Origin: Euryarchaeota archaeon UBA181 | Lineage (GTDB): Archaea; Thermoplasmatota; Poseidoniia; Poseidoniales; Thalassarchaeaceae | NCBI GenBank assembly: GCA_002496725.1 | Contig: DALI01000004.1 | Coordinates: 1-25,427, forward strand | DNA length: 25,427 nt | Direction: 5' to 3' | In this document: positions 7,381 through 15,964 of the stretch, in pieces | Numbering within the stretch: the stretch's first letter is position 1 | Layout: each line of letters starts with the position of its first letter | The notes under the pieces: generated by a model | Databases searched by the model: none | Seen by the model: the letters and a program-made list of their open reading frames with translations, nothing else | Told to the model about the DNA's origin: nothing | Made by a program: the position numbers and the translations under genes

Positions 7381-8390
7381 TGCCCAATATGAACATTGTA
7401 GAATCAGTAAATAGTGCCCTTGATACCATGTTATCTAGAGATAACGATGTGATTATTTTTGGTGAAGATGTCGGATACTTCGGAGGCGTTTTCAGAACCT
7501 CTGATGGACTCCAAGATAAGCATGGTAAGCACAGAGTTTTCGATTCCCCTCTCTCAGAAGGCGGTATAGCCGCAACAGCATTTGGAATGGGGATCAATGG
7601 CCTGAGGCCGGTTGTAGAAATTCAGTTTGCTGACTACATTTTCCCTGCGTACGACCAAATTGTAAATGAGATGGCAAAGATAAGGCATCGTTCTGGTGGC
7701 GAGTTCTGGTGTCCCGTGACAATCAGGACACCTGCAGGAGGGGGAATTCGAGGAGGGCACCATCATTCCCAATCTCCAGAAGCTCAGTTTACTCATACTC
7801 CTGGACTGAAAGTAGTATACTGCTCAACACCGTACAATGCCAAGGGACTGTTAATTAGTGCAATTGAGGATAATGATCCTGTGATTTTCTTTGAACCGAA
7901 AAGGTGCTACAGAGGTCCTTTTTATGGTGATCCACATAATGTTCCAACTTGGTCCGGGCACCCAGAGGCAGAAGTCCCAGACTCGCATTTCAAAATCCCA
8001 CTCGGAGAAGCTAGGCTAGCCATGGAAGGAGATCAGTGTACTGTGATATCATGGGGTGCAATGGTGCATGTCTGCGAGCAGGCAATCAAGAACAGTGGAA
8101 TTTCTTGTGATCTGATAGACCTACAGACTCTGGTCCCCTGGGACAGGGAAGCAGTAGTAAAATCAATAGAGAAGACGGGGAAGTGCGTGATTGTCCATGA
8201 GGCCCCCAAAACTAGTGGATTTGGAGCAGAAATGATAGCTTCTATTCAAGAGAGGTGTTTCTGGAGCCTCGAATCCCCAATAGAGAGAGTCACGGGATGG
8301 GACACCCCTTTCCCCCATACTACTGAATGGGATTACATGCCCGGACCGGATAGAGTGGCTGCGGCGATAGCGAAAACACAGGAGGAATGA
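7380..8390 (+). CDS. bkdA2: 2-oxoacid dehydrogenase E1 component, beta subunit (branched-chain type)
   Basis: 336 residues, the full length for this family. GEDVGYFGGVFR, 'FDSPLSEGGIA', 'EIQFADYIFPAYDQIVNE', 'HHHSQSPEAQF' and 'FFEPKRCYR' are all hallmarks of the BCKDH beta subunit, which helps bind ThDP and forms the E2 contact. The C-terminal transketolase-like domain carries DLIDLQTLVPWD and GWDTPFP. It overlaps the E1-alpha stop codon (TAATG), so translational coupling and equal stoichiometry are likely. One base separates its stop from the E2 ATG. Confidence 0.94.
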   Translation: MPNMNIVESVNSALDTMLSRDNDVIIFGEDVGYFGGVFRTSDGLQDKHGKHRVFDSPLSEGGIAATAFGMGINGLRPVVEIQFADYIFPAYDQIVNEMAKIRHRSGGEFWCPVTIRTPAGGGIRGGHHHSQSPEAQFTHTPGLKVVYCSTPYNAKGLLISAIEDNDPVIFFEPKRCYRGPFYGDPHNVPTWSGHPEAEVPDSHFKIPLGEARLAMEGDQCTVISWGAMVHVCEQAIKNSGISCDLIDLQTLVPWDREAVVKSIEKTGKCVIVHEAPKTSGFGAEMIASIQERCFWSLESPIERVTGWDTPFPHTTEWDYMPGPDRVAAAIAKTQEE

Positions 8391-8391
8391 T

Positions 8392-9690
8392 ATGGCAAAA
8401 TACGAATTCAGACTGCCCGATATTGGAGAAGGAGTGGTAGAAGGAGAAGTCGTTGAATGGATGGTATCTGTCGGAGATTCTGTGAAGGAAGATGACCCAA
8501 TTTTATCCGTAATGACTGATAAAGCAACGGTTGAGATTCCATCTCCTGTTGATGGAACGGTCCTGTCACTAAATGGGGAAGTCGGCGACATGATTGCCGT
8601 GGGGTCAGTACTAATTGAGTTCGAAACCGATTCAGGAAGTAGTGGAGAATCATCAGAAGCGGAAGTCCCAGATGCGAAGGAAAAAAAACAGGAAGAGCCG
8701 AAGCCCCCTGAGACTGAGAAGATAGAAGTCGTGAAAGTGCAAATCGAAAAACCGGTTTCTACGCCCGCGCCAACCATAGCTGAAAAAACAATTCCTGAGA
8801 TACCGAAGATTAGCTCCCGGTCGGTACTAGCTAGTCCGGCTGTTCGCAGGAGGGCAAGAGAAGCGGGAATTGATTTGGGCTCATTGAATGGAAGCGGGCC
8901 CGCAGGGAGAGTTCGCCATGCTGATATCGATGCTTTCATGGCAGGAGGGGGATCGGTTATGGGAGCGCCTCCTGTAGCATATTCTAAGAAAAGAAGCGGG
9001 ATAAGCGAAATCAAGATTGTGGGGCTTAGGAGAAAGATTTCTGAGCAGATGGTGAAGAGTGCTTTCTCAATACCCCATTTCTCATATTTCGAAGAAGTCG
9101 ATGTCACTGAGCTTGAGGCTTTGAGGCAGACCCTCAACTTGAGTAGGGGAGATGATCAGCCCAAATTGACATATCTCCCTTTCATTATGTTAGCCCTGGC
9201 TAAGATAATGCCAGAACATCCAGAGTGCAACGGCTATTTCTACGATACGGACGGAGTGGTGCATCGTCACGAGGCTGTCAACCTAGGAATCGCAACACAA
9301 ACTGAAAGAGGGTTATACGTACCAGTAGTCAAGAATGTAGAAGCGATGGATGTATGGCAAGCTGCTAGTGACCTGATTAGGGTCTCCGGAGGGGCGAGAT
9401 CTGGAACATCTAGCCTCGATGATCTAACTGGCTCTACATTCACCATTACCAGCTTAGGACGTGATGGAGGACTCGGGGCTACTCCCATTATCAATCATCC
9501 AGAGATGGCTATATTGGGAGTTCACAAAGCTCGGGAGATGCCGGTAGTTAGAGATGGACAGATAGTAATCAGAAGGATGATGAATCTCTCTAGTTCTTTT
9601 GATCATAGAGTCATTGATGGTGCTGACGGTGCTAGATTAGTACAGCACCTAAAGCGAGTTATGGAACATCCTGCTATGATTTTCATGTGA
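8392..9690 (+). CDS. bkdB: 2-oxoacid dehydrogenase E2 component, dihydrolipoamide acyltransferase
   Basis: 432 residues in the standard order. A single lipoyl domain comes first, with lipoylated K44 in MTDKATVEIP. A flexible linker rich in Pro, Glu and Lys follows (about 88-135). The peripheral subunit-binding domain (about 145-183) has SPAVRRRAREAGIDL and GPAGRVRHADI. The catalytic acyltransferase domain ends in DHRVIDG (H405, D409), the HxxxDG active site. It transfers the acyl group from lipoyl to CoA and forms the core of the complex. The substrate of LipA and LipB in the same operon is K44 of this protein. A strong Shine-Dalgarno (GGAGG) lies six bases before the ATG. Confidence 0.95.
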   Translation: MAKYEFRLPDIGEGVVEGEVVEWMVSVGDSVKEDDPILSVMTDKATVEIPSPVDGTVLSLNGEVGDMIAVGSVLIEFETDSGSSGESSEAEVPDAKEKKQEEPKPPETEKIEVVKVQIEKPVSTPAPTIAEKTIPEIPKISSRSVLASPAVRRRAREAGIDLGSLNGSGPAGRVRHADIDAFMAGGGSVMGAPPVAYSKKRSGISEIKIVGLRRKISEQMVKSAFSIPHFSYFEEVDVTELEALRQTLNLSRGDDQPKLTYLPFIMLALAKIMPEHPECNGYFYDTDGVVHRHEAVNLGIATQTERGLYVPVVKNVEAMDVWQAASDLIRVSGGARSGTSSLDDLTGSTFTITSLGRDGGLGATPIINHPEMAILGVHKAREMPVVRDGQIVIRRMMNLSSSFDHRVIDGADGARLVQHLKRVMEHPAMIFM

Positions 9691-9699
9691 GGTTAGCTA

Positions 9700-11136
9700 A
9701 TGACAGAGATAAGGAAATGCCAGGTATTGATCATCGGGGCTGGTCCGGGTGGTTATGTAGCAGGAATAAGGTCGGGTCAACTCGGTCTCGATACCATAGT
9801 GGTGGAGGGCGATAGGGCAGGTGGTACTTGTCTGATTAGAGGGTGCATACCCAGTAAAGCCCTGATACACGCTGCTGAGAGGTTTGAGTCACTATCTATG
9901 CATAGTGATGATGGGGGACATATGGGAATCTCAATTTCTTCCGAGCCAGAACTTGATATGGCCTCACTTATTTCGTGGAAAGATTCTATTGTTGATCGCT
10001 TGAATAAGGGCGTAGAGTCCCTCCTAAAGTCTTCAGGAGTTGATCTTATCAAAGGATGGGCTACCTTCACTGGCCCTAAAAGATGCGTGGTAGAAACAAC
10101 GGAGGGAGACGTAGAGATTGAGGCTGAGAATGTCATTATTGCTACTGGATCAAGTCATATCGATCTTCCATTCATGCCCTGTGACGAAGAGTTTGTACTT
10201 TCTTCCACGGGGGCTCTTGAGCTTGACTCTTTGCCTGCAAAGGTGGCCATAGTAGGAGGGGGATACATAGGGATTGAGTTGGGGTGCGCGCTTTCTAAGC
10301 TAGGTACCGAAGTCACGGTGATAGAAGGTATGGATAGCATCCTTGGGTTGTTCGATAGGGAGCTTAGAAGACCATTAGAAATTTGGCTGAAGAAACATGG
10401 CGTCTCTGTTCACACCAATGCTCTCGCCAAGGGGGCTGAAGTAAAGGGGAGAGGTGCGTCGAAGAAAGTTGAAGTTACTTTCGAGAAAGAGGGGGAGATT
10501 CAAAGCTTGAAGGTAGACAAAGTGCTCGTAACTGTTGGGAGGAGGCCCAATACGAAAGAATGGGGGCTGGAGACAATGGGGGTCAGGATGGATCATTCGG
10601 GACGTTTCATCAGGACGGACAGGCAGTGTAGAACAAATGTCCCGGGTATTTTCGCCATTGGTGACGTTGCGGGAGAGCCTATGCTAGCCCACAAGGCTAG
10701 TTCCCAAGGAGAAATGGTGGCTGAGATTATCTCTGGCCTATCGAGAGAGTTTGACAAGGTCGCTATTCCTGCGATAGTTTTCACTGAGCCAGAAATTGTA
10801 TCTGTTGGACTGTTGCCTGATGAGGCGAGGGAAAGAGGGGAGGACATAATCATAGGGAAGTTCCCCCTAGCTGCTAATGGCAGGGCATTGACCCTTGAGG
10901 CGGAGAAAACTGGTGGCTTTATCAGAGTCATCGCTAGGGAGAGTGATCATGTCATACTTGGAATTCAGGCCGTAGGGAGCCATGTCGCAGAACTACATGG
11001 CGAATTTGTTCTCGCTTTAGAGATGGGCTCTCTCCTTGAAGATGTGGCGGACACTGTTCATGCTCACCCTACTATGGCAGAGGCGTTCCACGAGAGTGTT
11101 CTCAAGACATTGGGGCACGCCATCCATTCAGCTTGA
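9700..11136 (+). CDS. lpdA: Dihydrolipoamide dehydrogenase (E3)
   Basis: A 478-residue FAD enzyme that reoxidises dihydrolipoyl on E2 with NAD+. It shows the FAD-binding GAGPGGYVAG (13-22), the redox disulfide C44/C49 in GGTCLIRGCIPSK, the NAD-binding GGGYIGIELG and a second FAD motif FAIGDV. The C-terminal catalytic HAHPTMAE carries H456 and E461. In place of the common TCLNVGC it has TCLIRGC, a mild variant. GAGGT precedes the ATG by six bases. It lies between the E2 gene and lipB, seven bases before the first lipB start codon. Confidence 0.96.
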   Translation: MTEIRKCQVLIIGAGPGGYVAGIRSGQLGLDTIVVEGDRAGGTCLIRGCIPSKALIHAAERFESLSMHSDDGGHMGISISSEPELDMASLISWKDSIVDRLNKGVESLLKSSGVDLIKGWATFTGPKRCVVETTEGDVEIEAENVIIATGSSHIDLPFMPCDEEFVLSSTGALELDSLPAKVAIVGGGYIGIELGCALSKLGTEVTVIEGMDSILGLFDRELRRPLEIWLKKHGVSVHTNALAKGAEVKGRGASKKVEVTFEKEGEIQSLKVDKVLVTVGRRPNTKEWGLETMGVRMDHSGRFIRTDRQCRTNVPGIFAIGDVAGEPMLAHKASSQGEMVAEIISGLSREFDKVAIPAIVFTEPEIVSVGLLPDEARERGEDIIIGKFPLAANGRALTLEAEKTGGFIRVIARESDHVILGIQAVGSHVAELHGEFVLALEMGSLLEDVADTVHAHPTMAEAFHESVLKTLGHAIHSA

Positions 11137-11142
11137 GGTGGG

Positions 11143-11820
11143 TTGTTGACAGAAATCAAAATACTCCGTCTCGGAGTTAGAGAGTATTCTTCGGTATTCG
11201 AAACCATGAAATTACTTCAAAAAAGGAGGATATCTGATGATATCTCTGATACTCTAATTTTCGTCACGCATCCAGAAGTAGTGACCATAGGGCCCAAAGC
11301 CAGAAGAGAGGGCGTTATCGTTGATGATTATGCAACATTTCAGACTGATAGGGGAGGAGGAATAACATGGCATGGGCCGGGGCAATTGGTAGTTTATCCC
11401 ATCATTAAGTGGGAAGGGGAATTTCAGAGTGTAAGAAAAGTTATCCGACTATTAGAAGACTGGACCATAGCCGCTTTCTCCGAATGTGGAATAGAGTCAT
11501 ACAGGGATGAGGCTATGCAGGGAGTATGGGTCGATGAACATAAAATCTGTTCAATAGGCCTATCTTTCCTCAGATGGGTCAGTAGACATGGAATGTCGAT
11601 AAATATCAATACGCCCGAAACCAGAGTTGAGGAACTTTCAGGATGTGGGATGCAGAAGGGAATACATACTTGCTTACATAAACTGGGACACCGATTTGAT
11701 CTTGATGGCTCTGAGATAGACACTTTTAGAATTGAGAGGGCACTAATATCTACTTGTGAGGATATTCTCGGAAGGGCCCCTAGTGAAATCTTAGAAAATG
11801 ATTCTGAGGCTTTGGCATGA
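11143..11820 (+). CDS. lipB: Octanoyltransferase (LipB)
   Basis: A 225-residue enzyme that in bacteria moves octanoyl from acyl carrier protein to apo-lipoyl domains, the step before LipA. The family motif DRGGGITWHGPGQLVVYP (69-86) is intact. So is the catalytic pair K134 (in HKICSIGL) and C168 (in SGCGMQKG). The start is TTG, with a second TTG directly after it. GAGGTGG lies just upstream, and ATG is not available. Its stop overlaps the start of the next gene (ATGA at 11817-11820). Archaea generally lack a bacterial acyl carrier protein, so the octanoyl donor here is an open question. Confidence 0.94.
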   Translation: MLTEIKILRLGVREYSSVFETMKLLQKRRISDDISDTLIFVTHPEVVTIGPKARREGVIVDDYATFQTDRGGGITWHGPGQLVVYPIIKWEGEFQSVRKVIRLLEDWTIAAFSECGIESYRDEAMQGVWVDEHKICSIGLSFLRWVSRHGMSININTPETRVEELSGCGMQKGIHTCLHKLGHRFDLDGSEIDTFRIERALISTCEDILGRAPSEILENDSEALA

Positions 11821-13010
11821 TTCCTCAAAAGGGAGAGTTGGCTGAACTATGGTCGCTTGATCAGGATATCGTTTTCCTAAATCATGGATCATTTGGAGCA
11901 GTTCCAAAGGCTGTTCTTGAGGAGCAGGAAAGAATAAGGAAAGCGATGGAGAGAGATCCTGTTTTCTTTGTTGAGAAGGAGAGCAGGGATCTCTGGTACG
12001 ACTCGATCATTGAAATGTCTAAATTCCTCAATGCAGACCCAGAAGGAATGACCTTCGTCACAAATGCTACGACTGGGGTAAATACCGTCCTAAGGTCACT
12101 CGAACTATTCCCGGGGGATGAGATCATAGTACCTGATCACGCTTATCAGGCCTGTAGGAATGCTGTTGATTTTGTTACAGCAAGATCGGGGGCGAAAACT
12201 ATAGTGGTCAAGATACCATTCAGGATTAAGAGTGAATCCGAAATCATAGATCCAATAATGTCAGCTATCAGCGAAAGGACTGTACTCGTTATGATTGACA
12301 CGGTCTCTAGCCCTACTGGAATTAGGATGCCTTTTGAAAATCTGGTAGAACAAATACAGGCGCGGAATGTGGACGTACTGGTTGATGCAGCCCACGGTCC
12401 GGGCATTGTTCCGATAGATATTCGGAAAATGAATCCTGCGTACATTACTGGCAACTGCCATAAGTGGATTTGCTCACCAAAGGGATCGGCATTTCTACAT
12501 ATTAGAGTGGATAAGAGAGACAAAATCAAGCCCCTGAGCATTGGACATGGATACTCGAGTGAGCTGTCTCCCTTAGGAAAATTTCGTCATGAATTTGATT
12601 GGCCCGGAACACGTGATCCAAGTCCATGGATATGTATTCCATTCGCCCTGAAATATCTAGAGAAGCAGGTTAAAGGGGGATGGGAGGGAATAATGAATAA
12701 GAATAATGAGATGGCTTTGTATGGTCGTGAATTGCTCTGTAATGCCTTAGAAACAACTCCTCCGACACCGGATTCTATGATTTCATCGATGTCCTCGATA
12801 GAATTCCCATGGAGTGACAATATTGGTCCGACCCCCATTGATGGAGACCCAGTTCACAATACTCTTTACGACGAATATAGAATACAAGTACCTGTTATGT
12901 CATGGCCGAATCACGATAGGAAATATATCAGAATATCAGCTCAAATTTACAATTGCAAGGAGGAGTATGAGTACCTGTCTGAAGCTTTGAGTTCAATCTT
13001 AGGGCGATAG
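11817..13010 (+). CDS. Class V PLP-dependent enzyme, isopenicillin-N-epimerase-like
   Basis: 397 residues. The N-terminal LNHGSFGAVPKAV (21-33) is typical of the isopenicillin N epimerase (CefD)/EgtE-like branch of class V aminotransferases. PLP would bind K216 in GNCHKWICSPKG, with D190 and H193 in DAAHGPG and NATTGVN (83-89) holding the phosphate. Relatives include amino-acid epimerases, C-S lyases and cysteine-desulfurase-like enzymes. The reaction cannot be decided from sequence. It shares an ATGA overlap with lipB and so belongs to the lipoate/2-oxoacid dehydrogenase operon. A role in supplying sulfur for lipoyl or Fe-S synthesis, or in amino-acid catabolism feeding the dehydrogenase, is speculative. 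Confidence 0.85.
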   Translation: MIPQKGELAELWSLDQDIVFLNHGSFGAVPKAVLEEQERIRKAMERDPVFFVEKESRDLWYDSIIEMSKFLNADPEGMTFVTNATTGVNTVLRSLELFPGDEIIVPDHAYQACRNAVDFVTARSGAKTIVVKIPFRIKSESEIIDPIMSAISERTVLVMIDTVSSPTGIRMPFENLVEQIQARNVDVLVDAAHGPGIVPIDIRKMNPAYITGNCHKWICSPKGSAFLHIRVDKRDKIKPLSIGHGYSSELSPLGKFRHEFDWPGTRDPSPWICIPFALKYLEKQVKGGWEGIMNKNNEMALYGRELLCNALETTPPTPDSMISSMSSIEFPWSDNIGPTPIDGDPVHNTLYDEYRIQVPVMSWPNHDRKYIRISAQIYNCKEEYEYLSEALSSILGR

Positions 13011-13016
13011 GCAACC

Positions 13017-13023
13017 ATTCAAG
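13017..13023 (+). promoter_or_regulatory. Putative A/T box before ubiX
   Basis: ATTCAAG is centred 27 bases before the ATG at 13047, which has no Shine-Dalgarno. The gap from the preceding stop codon is only 36 bases, so readthrough from the upstream operon is also possible. Confidence 0.25.
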
Positions 13024-13046
13024 TTCAAGGGCATAGCCCGAATATC

Positions 13047-13625
13047 ATGCCGAGTGCGGTAGTAGCCATAACGGGAGCCTCTGGTGCTAGTTACGGAGTC
13101 AGACTTGTAGAACAGCTTAGTGAGGCAGGATGGGATGTCGATCTCATAGTTAGTAAAGCTGGAGATATCAACCTAAAACTAGAGTGCGATTTAACCTCCA
13201 AAGACTTGGCTGGCATTTCTGGAGTCACCATACACAATAATGCTAATTTAGCAGCAAGACCTGCTTCTGGCTCTGCGCTTTATGACGCATACGTGATATG
13301 TCCAGCCAGTGGGACCACGATAGGAAAAATAGGAGCTGGGATCTCTGATAATCTCTCAACTAGAAGCGCTTTGGTCGCCATAAAGGAGAGAAGGAAGCTA
13401 ATCCTAGTCCCCAGAGAAACTCCTGCACCTACGCCTCATTTGGAAGCAATGGCGAAGATGTCATCATGGGGAGTGGTCATCTTACCAGCTAACCCGGGAT
13501 TCTACAACTCGCCAAAGACAATCGAGGATTTGGTTGATTTTGTCGTAGCTAGGATTCTAGATCAGATGGGAGTTAAACATTCACTTGGGAAGCGTTGGAC
13601 TGGAGAAGAAATTTCACTTGAATAA
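13047..13625 (+). CDS. ubiX: Flavin prenyltransferase, UbiX/Pad1 family
   Basis: 192 residues, full length. Signatures are ITGASGASYGVRL (8-20), CPASGTTIGKIGAGISDNL (the PxS-type active-site stretch, about 85-103), 'RRKLILVPRETPAPT' and 'PANPGFYNSPKTIEDLVDFVV'. UbiX joins a dimethylallyl group to FMN to give prenylated FMN, the cofactor of UbiD-type decarboxylases. No ubiD is in the window. In archaea prenyl-FMN is needed by the UbiD-like anhydromevalonate phosphate decarboxylase of the archaeal mevalonate route. Whether that applies here is inference. It has no Shine-Dalgarno. Confidence 0.93.
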   Translation: MPSAVVAITGASGASYGVRLVEQLSEAGWDVDLIVSKAGDINLKLECDLTSKDLAGISGVTIHNNANLAARPASGSALYDAYVICPASGTTIGKIGAGISDNLSTRSALVAIKERRKLILVPRETPAPTPHLEAMAKMSSWGVVILPANPGFYNSPKTIEDLVDFVVARILDQMGVKHSLGKRWTGEEISLE

Positions 13626-13656
13626 TCGACGTTTTTCAGAGAGTCTCCTAAATGGG

Positions 13657-13663
13657 TTCAATA
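13657..13663 (+). promoter_or_regulatory. Putative A/T box before the M28 peptidase gene
   Basis: TTCAATA is centred 26 bases before the ATG at 13686. No Shine-Dalgarno is seen, consistent with a leaderless message. Confidence 0.3.
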
Positions 13664-13685
13664 GTCAGAATAACGTAACAAGTTC

Positions 13686-15410
13686 ATGGAAGATTCGAAA
13701 TCTTGGGCAGAACTCTCTGTCTCGGAGCTCAAAGAGGCTCTGAGAGACAGGGGAATGCCGGTTTCTGGGAATAAGGCTGATTTGATTCTACGATTAGAAG
13801 AGGGCACTGTTTTTACTGCTAAGATGGTCAATAATGAACAGTCTACCGAGGATACTAGGAATTTTATGAATAAAGTCAGAGATTTGCCTCTGTCCGTACT
13901 CATTGTGATAGGAATATTGCTCCTAGGGGGATCAGGAGGGGCAGTGATATACGGAGAAGAAATTATGGATTTTATTCAAGGGGAACCGGATTATGTATTG
14001 ATTGATTTCGATTCTTCAATGGCTAGAGGGTACGCGGAGACCTTGGTTGGCCTTGGGCATCCCGAATGGGAAGGAAGAATGTCTGGGACTGTGGAAGAGG
14101 AAAATACGGCTAATGCCATAAAGAGCAATTTTACGTCAATGGGAATACCATCAACAATGGATGAGTTCGATGTGAATATATTCGAGATTGGTGATGAACC
14201 GGACCTATCAATATGTATTCCGGGAGATATAGGGAGCATCTTTGGAGGCCCGACTCCCTGCTCAGCTGCCGATTTAAATAGGCAAATCAACCAGTTTACC
14301 CACCGAGAGGACTATGTAATCCAGGGTTACAGTGGCTCAGTAGATATTTTTCATGCTGAGGATGCAGAGATTGTTGATTTAGGGAATGGTAGTGAAAACT
14401 CAGATTGGGCGTCTGCCGCTAGTAAAATTGCTATGATTTGGATAGAGGAGGGTACTGATGGAAATACGGATTTACTCGAGAGGGCACTGGCCAATGATGT
14501 CAATTCCATCATAACTGTAAATTCTTTGATTAATTGCGACGAGCTGATTGCTGATGACTGCGTTCCCTACTTCAAGGGAGTTGACCTAACTAGGTTTGAC
14601 TTCATTCCTGATTCCTTCGGATTCATCATGGTGTCCAAGAGCGTTGGCAATGCTATTTCTGACGATGTGATTAATGGGGACGGTAGAATACAGATGATAA
14701 TTGATGTGGACAATCAAGCTGTTTCCACCATATACGTCCCATGTGGGATAATTGAAGGGAAGTCTGAATCAGTAATTGTAGTTGGTGCGCATCACGATAC
14801 AGTGTACAATGGCCCCGGTGCAGTTGATGACACATCAGGGGTAGCGACCCTTCAGGAGATGGCTAGGCAGTTTTCAATTCTACAATCTAGTCTAGGAGAC
14901 CCCGAATTTACATTATATTTCTGTACTTGGGGAGGCGAGGAAGAGGGCCTCTGGGGCTCTAAAGAGTGGGTCGATAAGCATCGAAATATGCTGACTGATG
15001 GCCTGAAATTCTATATTAATCTCGATATGAATCACGTTGATTTAGAACGAAACAACGGCCTCACTATCTTCGGAAATAGTCCAAAGGATATCGAAATTAT
15101 CAGAGGCATAGAGAGTAAGTTTTCTGATTCTTACCCCGAACTATCATCAAAATATGATGTTAATGTGAATAAATTGCAATCTTCTTCAATGCCATATAAT
15201 TCCGATCATGCGCCCTTCGTTTATGAGATTGATAACCAACCAGATGATGGGGTAGATTATGGAAAGGCACTGGTATGCTATGGTTCTGGGTCCAGTGAGT
15301 ATCATACCTACTTAGACACAATGGATCGATTCAATGAAGAGAGCTTGGCAGTTTCTGGGATTATCTTTGGCTCACTGATTAGGCATCTTTCATATGGGGA
15401 AAGAGTCTAG
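13686..15410 (+). CDS. Membrane-anchored M28-family metallopeptidase with N-terminal SAP-like domain
   Basis: 574 residues in three parts. Residues 7-38 match the SAP helix-turn-helix pattern (LSVSELKEALRDRGMPVSG, then KADLILRLEE). A transmembrane helix spans about 67-88. The remainder is an M28 zinc peptidase with a PA-like insert. Metal and catalytic residues are all present: H369 and D371 (GAHHD), D381 (GAVDDTSG), E418 and E419 (GGEEEGLWGS), D447 (NLDM) and H508 (SDHAPF). Cys pairs in the ectodomain (C177/C192, C284/C292) may form disulfides. The expected topology puts the SAP-like part in the cytoplasm and the peptidase outside, trimming peptides for uptake. The fusion is unusual, because SAP domains are best known for binding nucleic acids. 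The peptidase assignment is firm, substrate unknown. Confidence 0.9.
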   Translation: MEDSKSWAELSVSELKEALRDRGMPVSGNKADLILRLEEGTVFTAKMVNNEQSTEDTRNFMNKVRDLPLSVLIVIGILLLGGSGGAVIYGEEIMDFIQGEPDYVLIDFDSSMARGYAETLVGLGHPEWEGRMSGTVEEENTANAIKSNFTSMGIPSTMDEFDVNIFEIGDEPDLSICIPGDIGSIFGGPTPCSAADLNRQINQFTHREDYVIQGYSGSVDIFHAEDAEIVDLGNGSENSDWASAASKIAMIWIEEGTDGNTDLLERALANDVNSIITVNSLINCDELIADDCVPYFKGVDLTRFDFIPDSFGFIMVSKSVGNAISDDVINGDGRIQMIIDVDNQAVSTIYVPCGIIEGKSESVIVVGAHHDTVYNGPGAVDDTSGVATLQEMARQFSILQSSLGDPEFTLYFCTWGGEEEGLWGSKEWVDKHRNMLTDGLKFYINLDMNHVDLERNNGLTIFGNSPKDIEIIRGIESKFSDSYPELSSKYDVNVNKLQSSSMPYNSDHAPFVYEIDNQPDDGVDYGKALVCYGSGSSEYHTYLDTMDRFNEESLAVSGIIFGSLIRHLSYGERV

Positions 15411-15476
15411 ATAGTGGCTAGTGAGCCATCTTGATTGGAACGAAACCGATATACGCCAATGATTACTGGAGTCTTT

Positions 15477-15944
15477 ATGGCCAAAATCGGAGATGCAGCC
15501 CCTGACTTCACCCTGAAAAACACCGACAAGATTAATGTCAGTCTTTCTGATTACAGGGGGCGGAGTGTCATTCTAGCGTTCTACCCTGGTGCTTTCACTG
15601 GTGTTTGTGATAAAGAAATGTGTGCATTTCAAGATAACCTTGGCAATCTCAACGATGCAGAAGCAGTTGTCCTGGGAATTAGTGTTGACTCCCCTTGGGC
15701 GAACGCTGAGTTCGCAAGAAAGTATGGCCTTGAATTTACTTTACTATCTGATTTGGACAGGAAGGTGGTGAAAAGCTATGATGCATCATTTGTCGGACTT
15801 GGGGGTATTGAAGGCTATGTTTGTGCAAATAGGGTCGTAATCGTGATAGACAAGAGTGGAATTATACAATACCGATGGGTTGCAGAAAATCCTGGAGTGG
15901 AGCCTGACTACGAAGCAGTAGTCGCCTTCACTTCATCACTCTGA
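15477..15944 (+). CDS. Peroxiredoxin, AhpC/TSA (BCP/AhpE-like)
   Basis: A 155-residue thiol peroxidase. The active-site motif YPGAFTGVC has T41 and peroxidatic C44. C49 and C116 are possible resolving cysteines, and R119 fits the conserved arginine. It reduces H2O2 and organic hydroperoxides. The ATG at 15477 is chosen because GGAG lies five bases upstream and the protein then starts MAKIGDAAPDFTL, as the family does. An upstream start at 15435 would add 14 unmatched residues. It is convergent with argS, with 20 bases between the stops. Confidence 0.93.
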   Translation: MAKIGDAAPDFTLKNTDKINVSLSDYRGRSVILAFYPGAFTGVCDKEMCAFQDNLGNLNDAEAVVLGISVDSPWANAEFARKYGLEFTLLSDLDRKVVKSYDASFVGLGGIEGYVCANRVVIVIDKSGIIQYRWVAENPGVEPDYEAVVAFTSSL

Positions 15945-15964
15945 TTTATCGATCAATATCGAAA

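Noticed and set aside
8163..9137. 324-codon open frame on the minus strand opposite E1-beta and E2
   Set aside because: It lies wholly antisense to two well-supported genes. Its translation is Ser/Thr/Pro-rich with no recognisable motif, as expected from a codon-biased shadow.
7381..11136. Possible frameshifts or broken genes in the dehydrogenase operon
   Set aside because: E1-beta, E2 and E3 are all full length with intact catalytic motifs and normal junctions.
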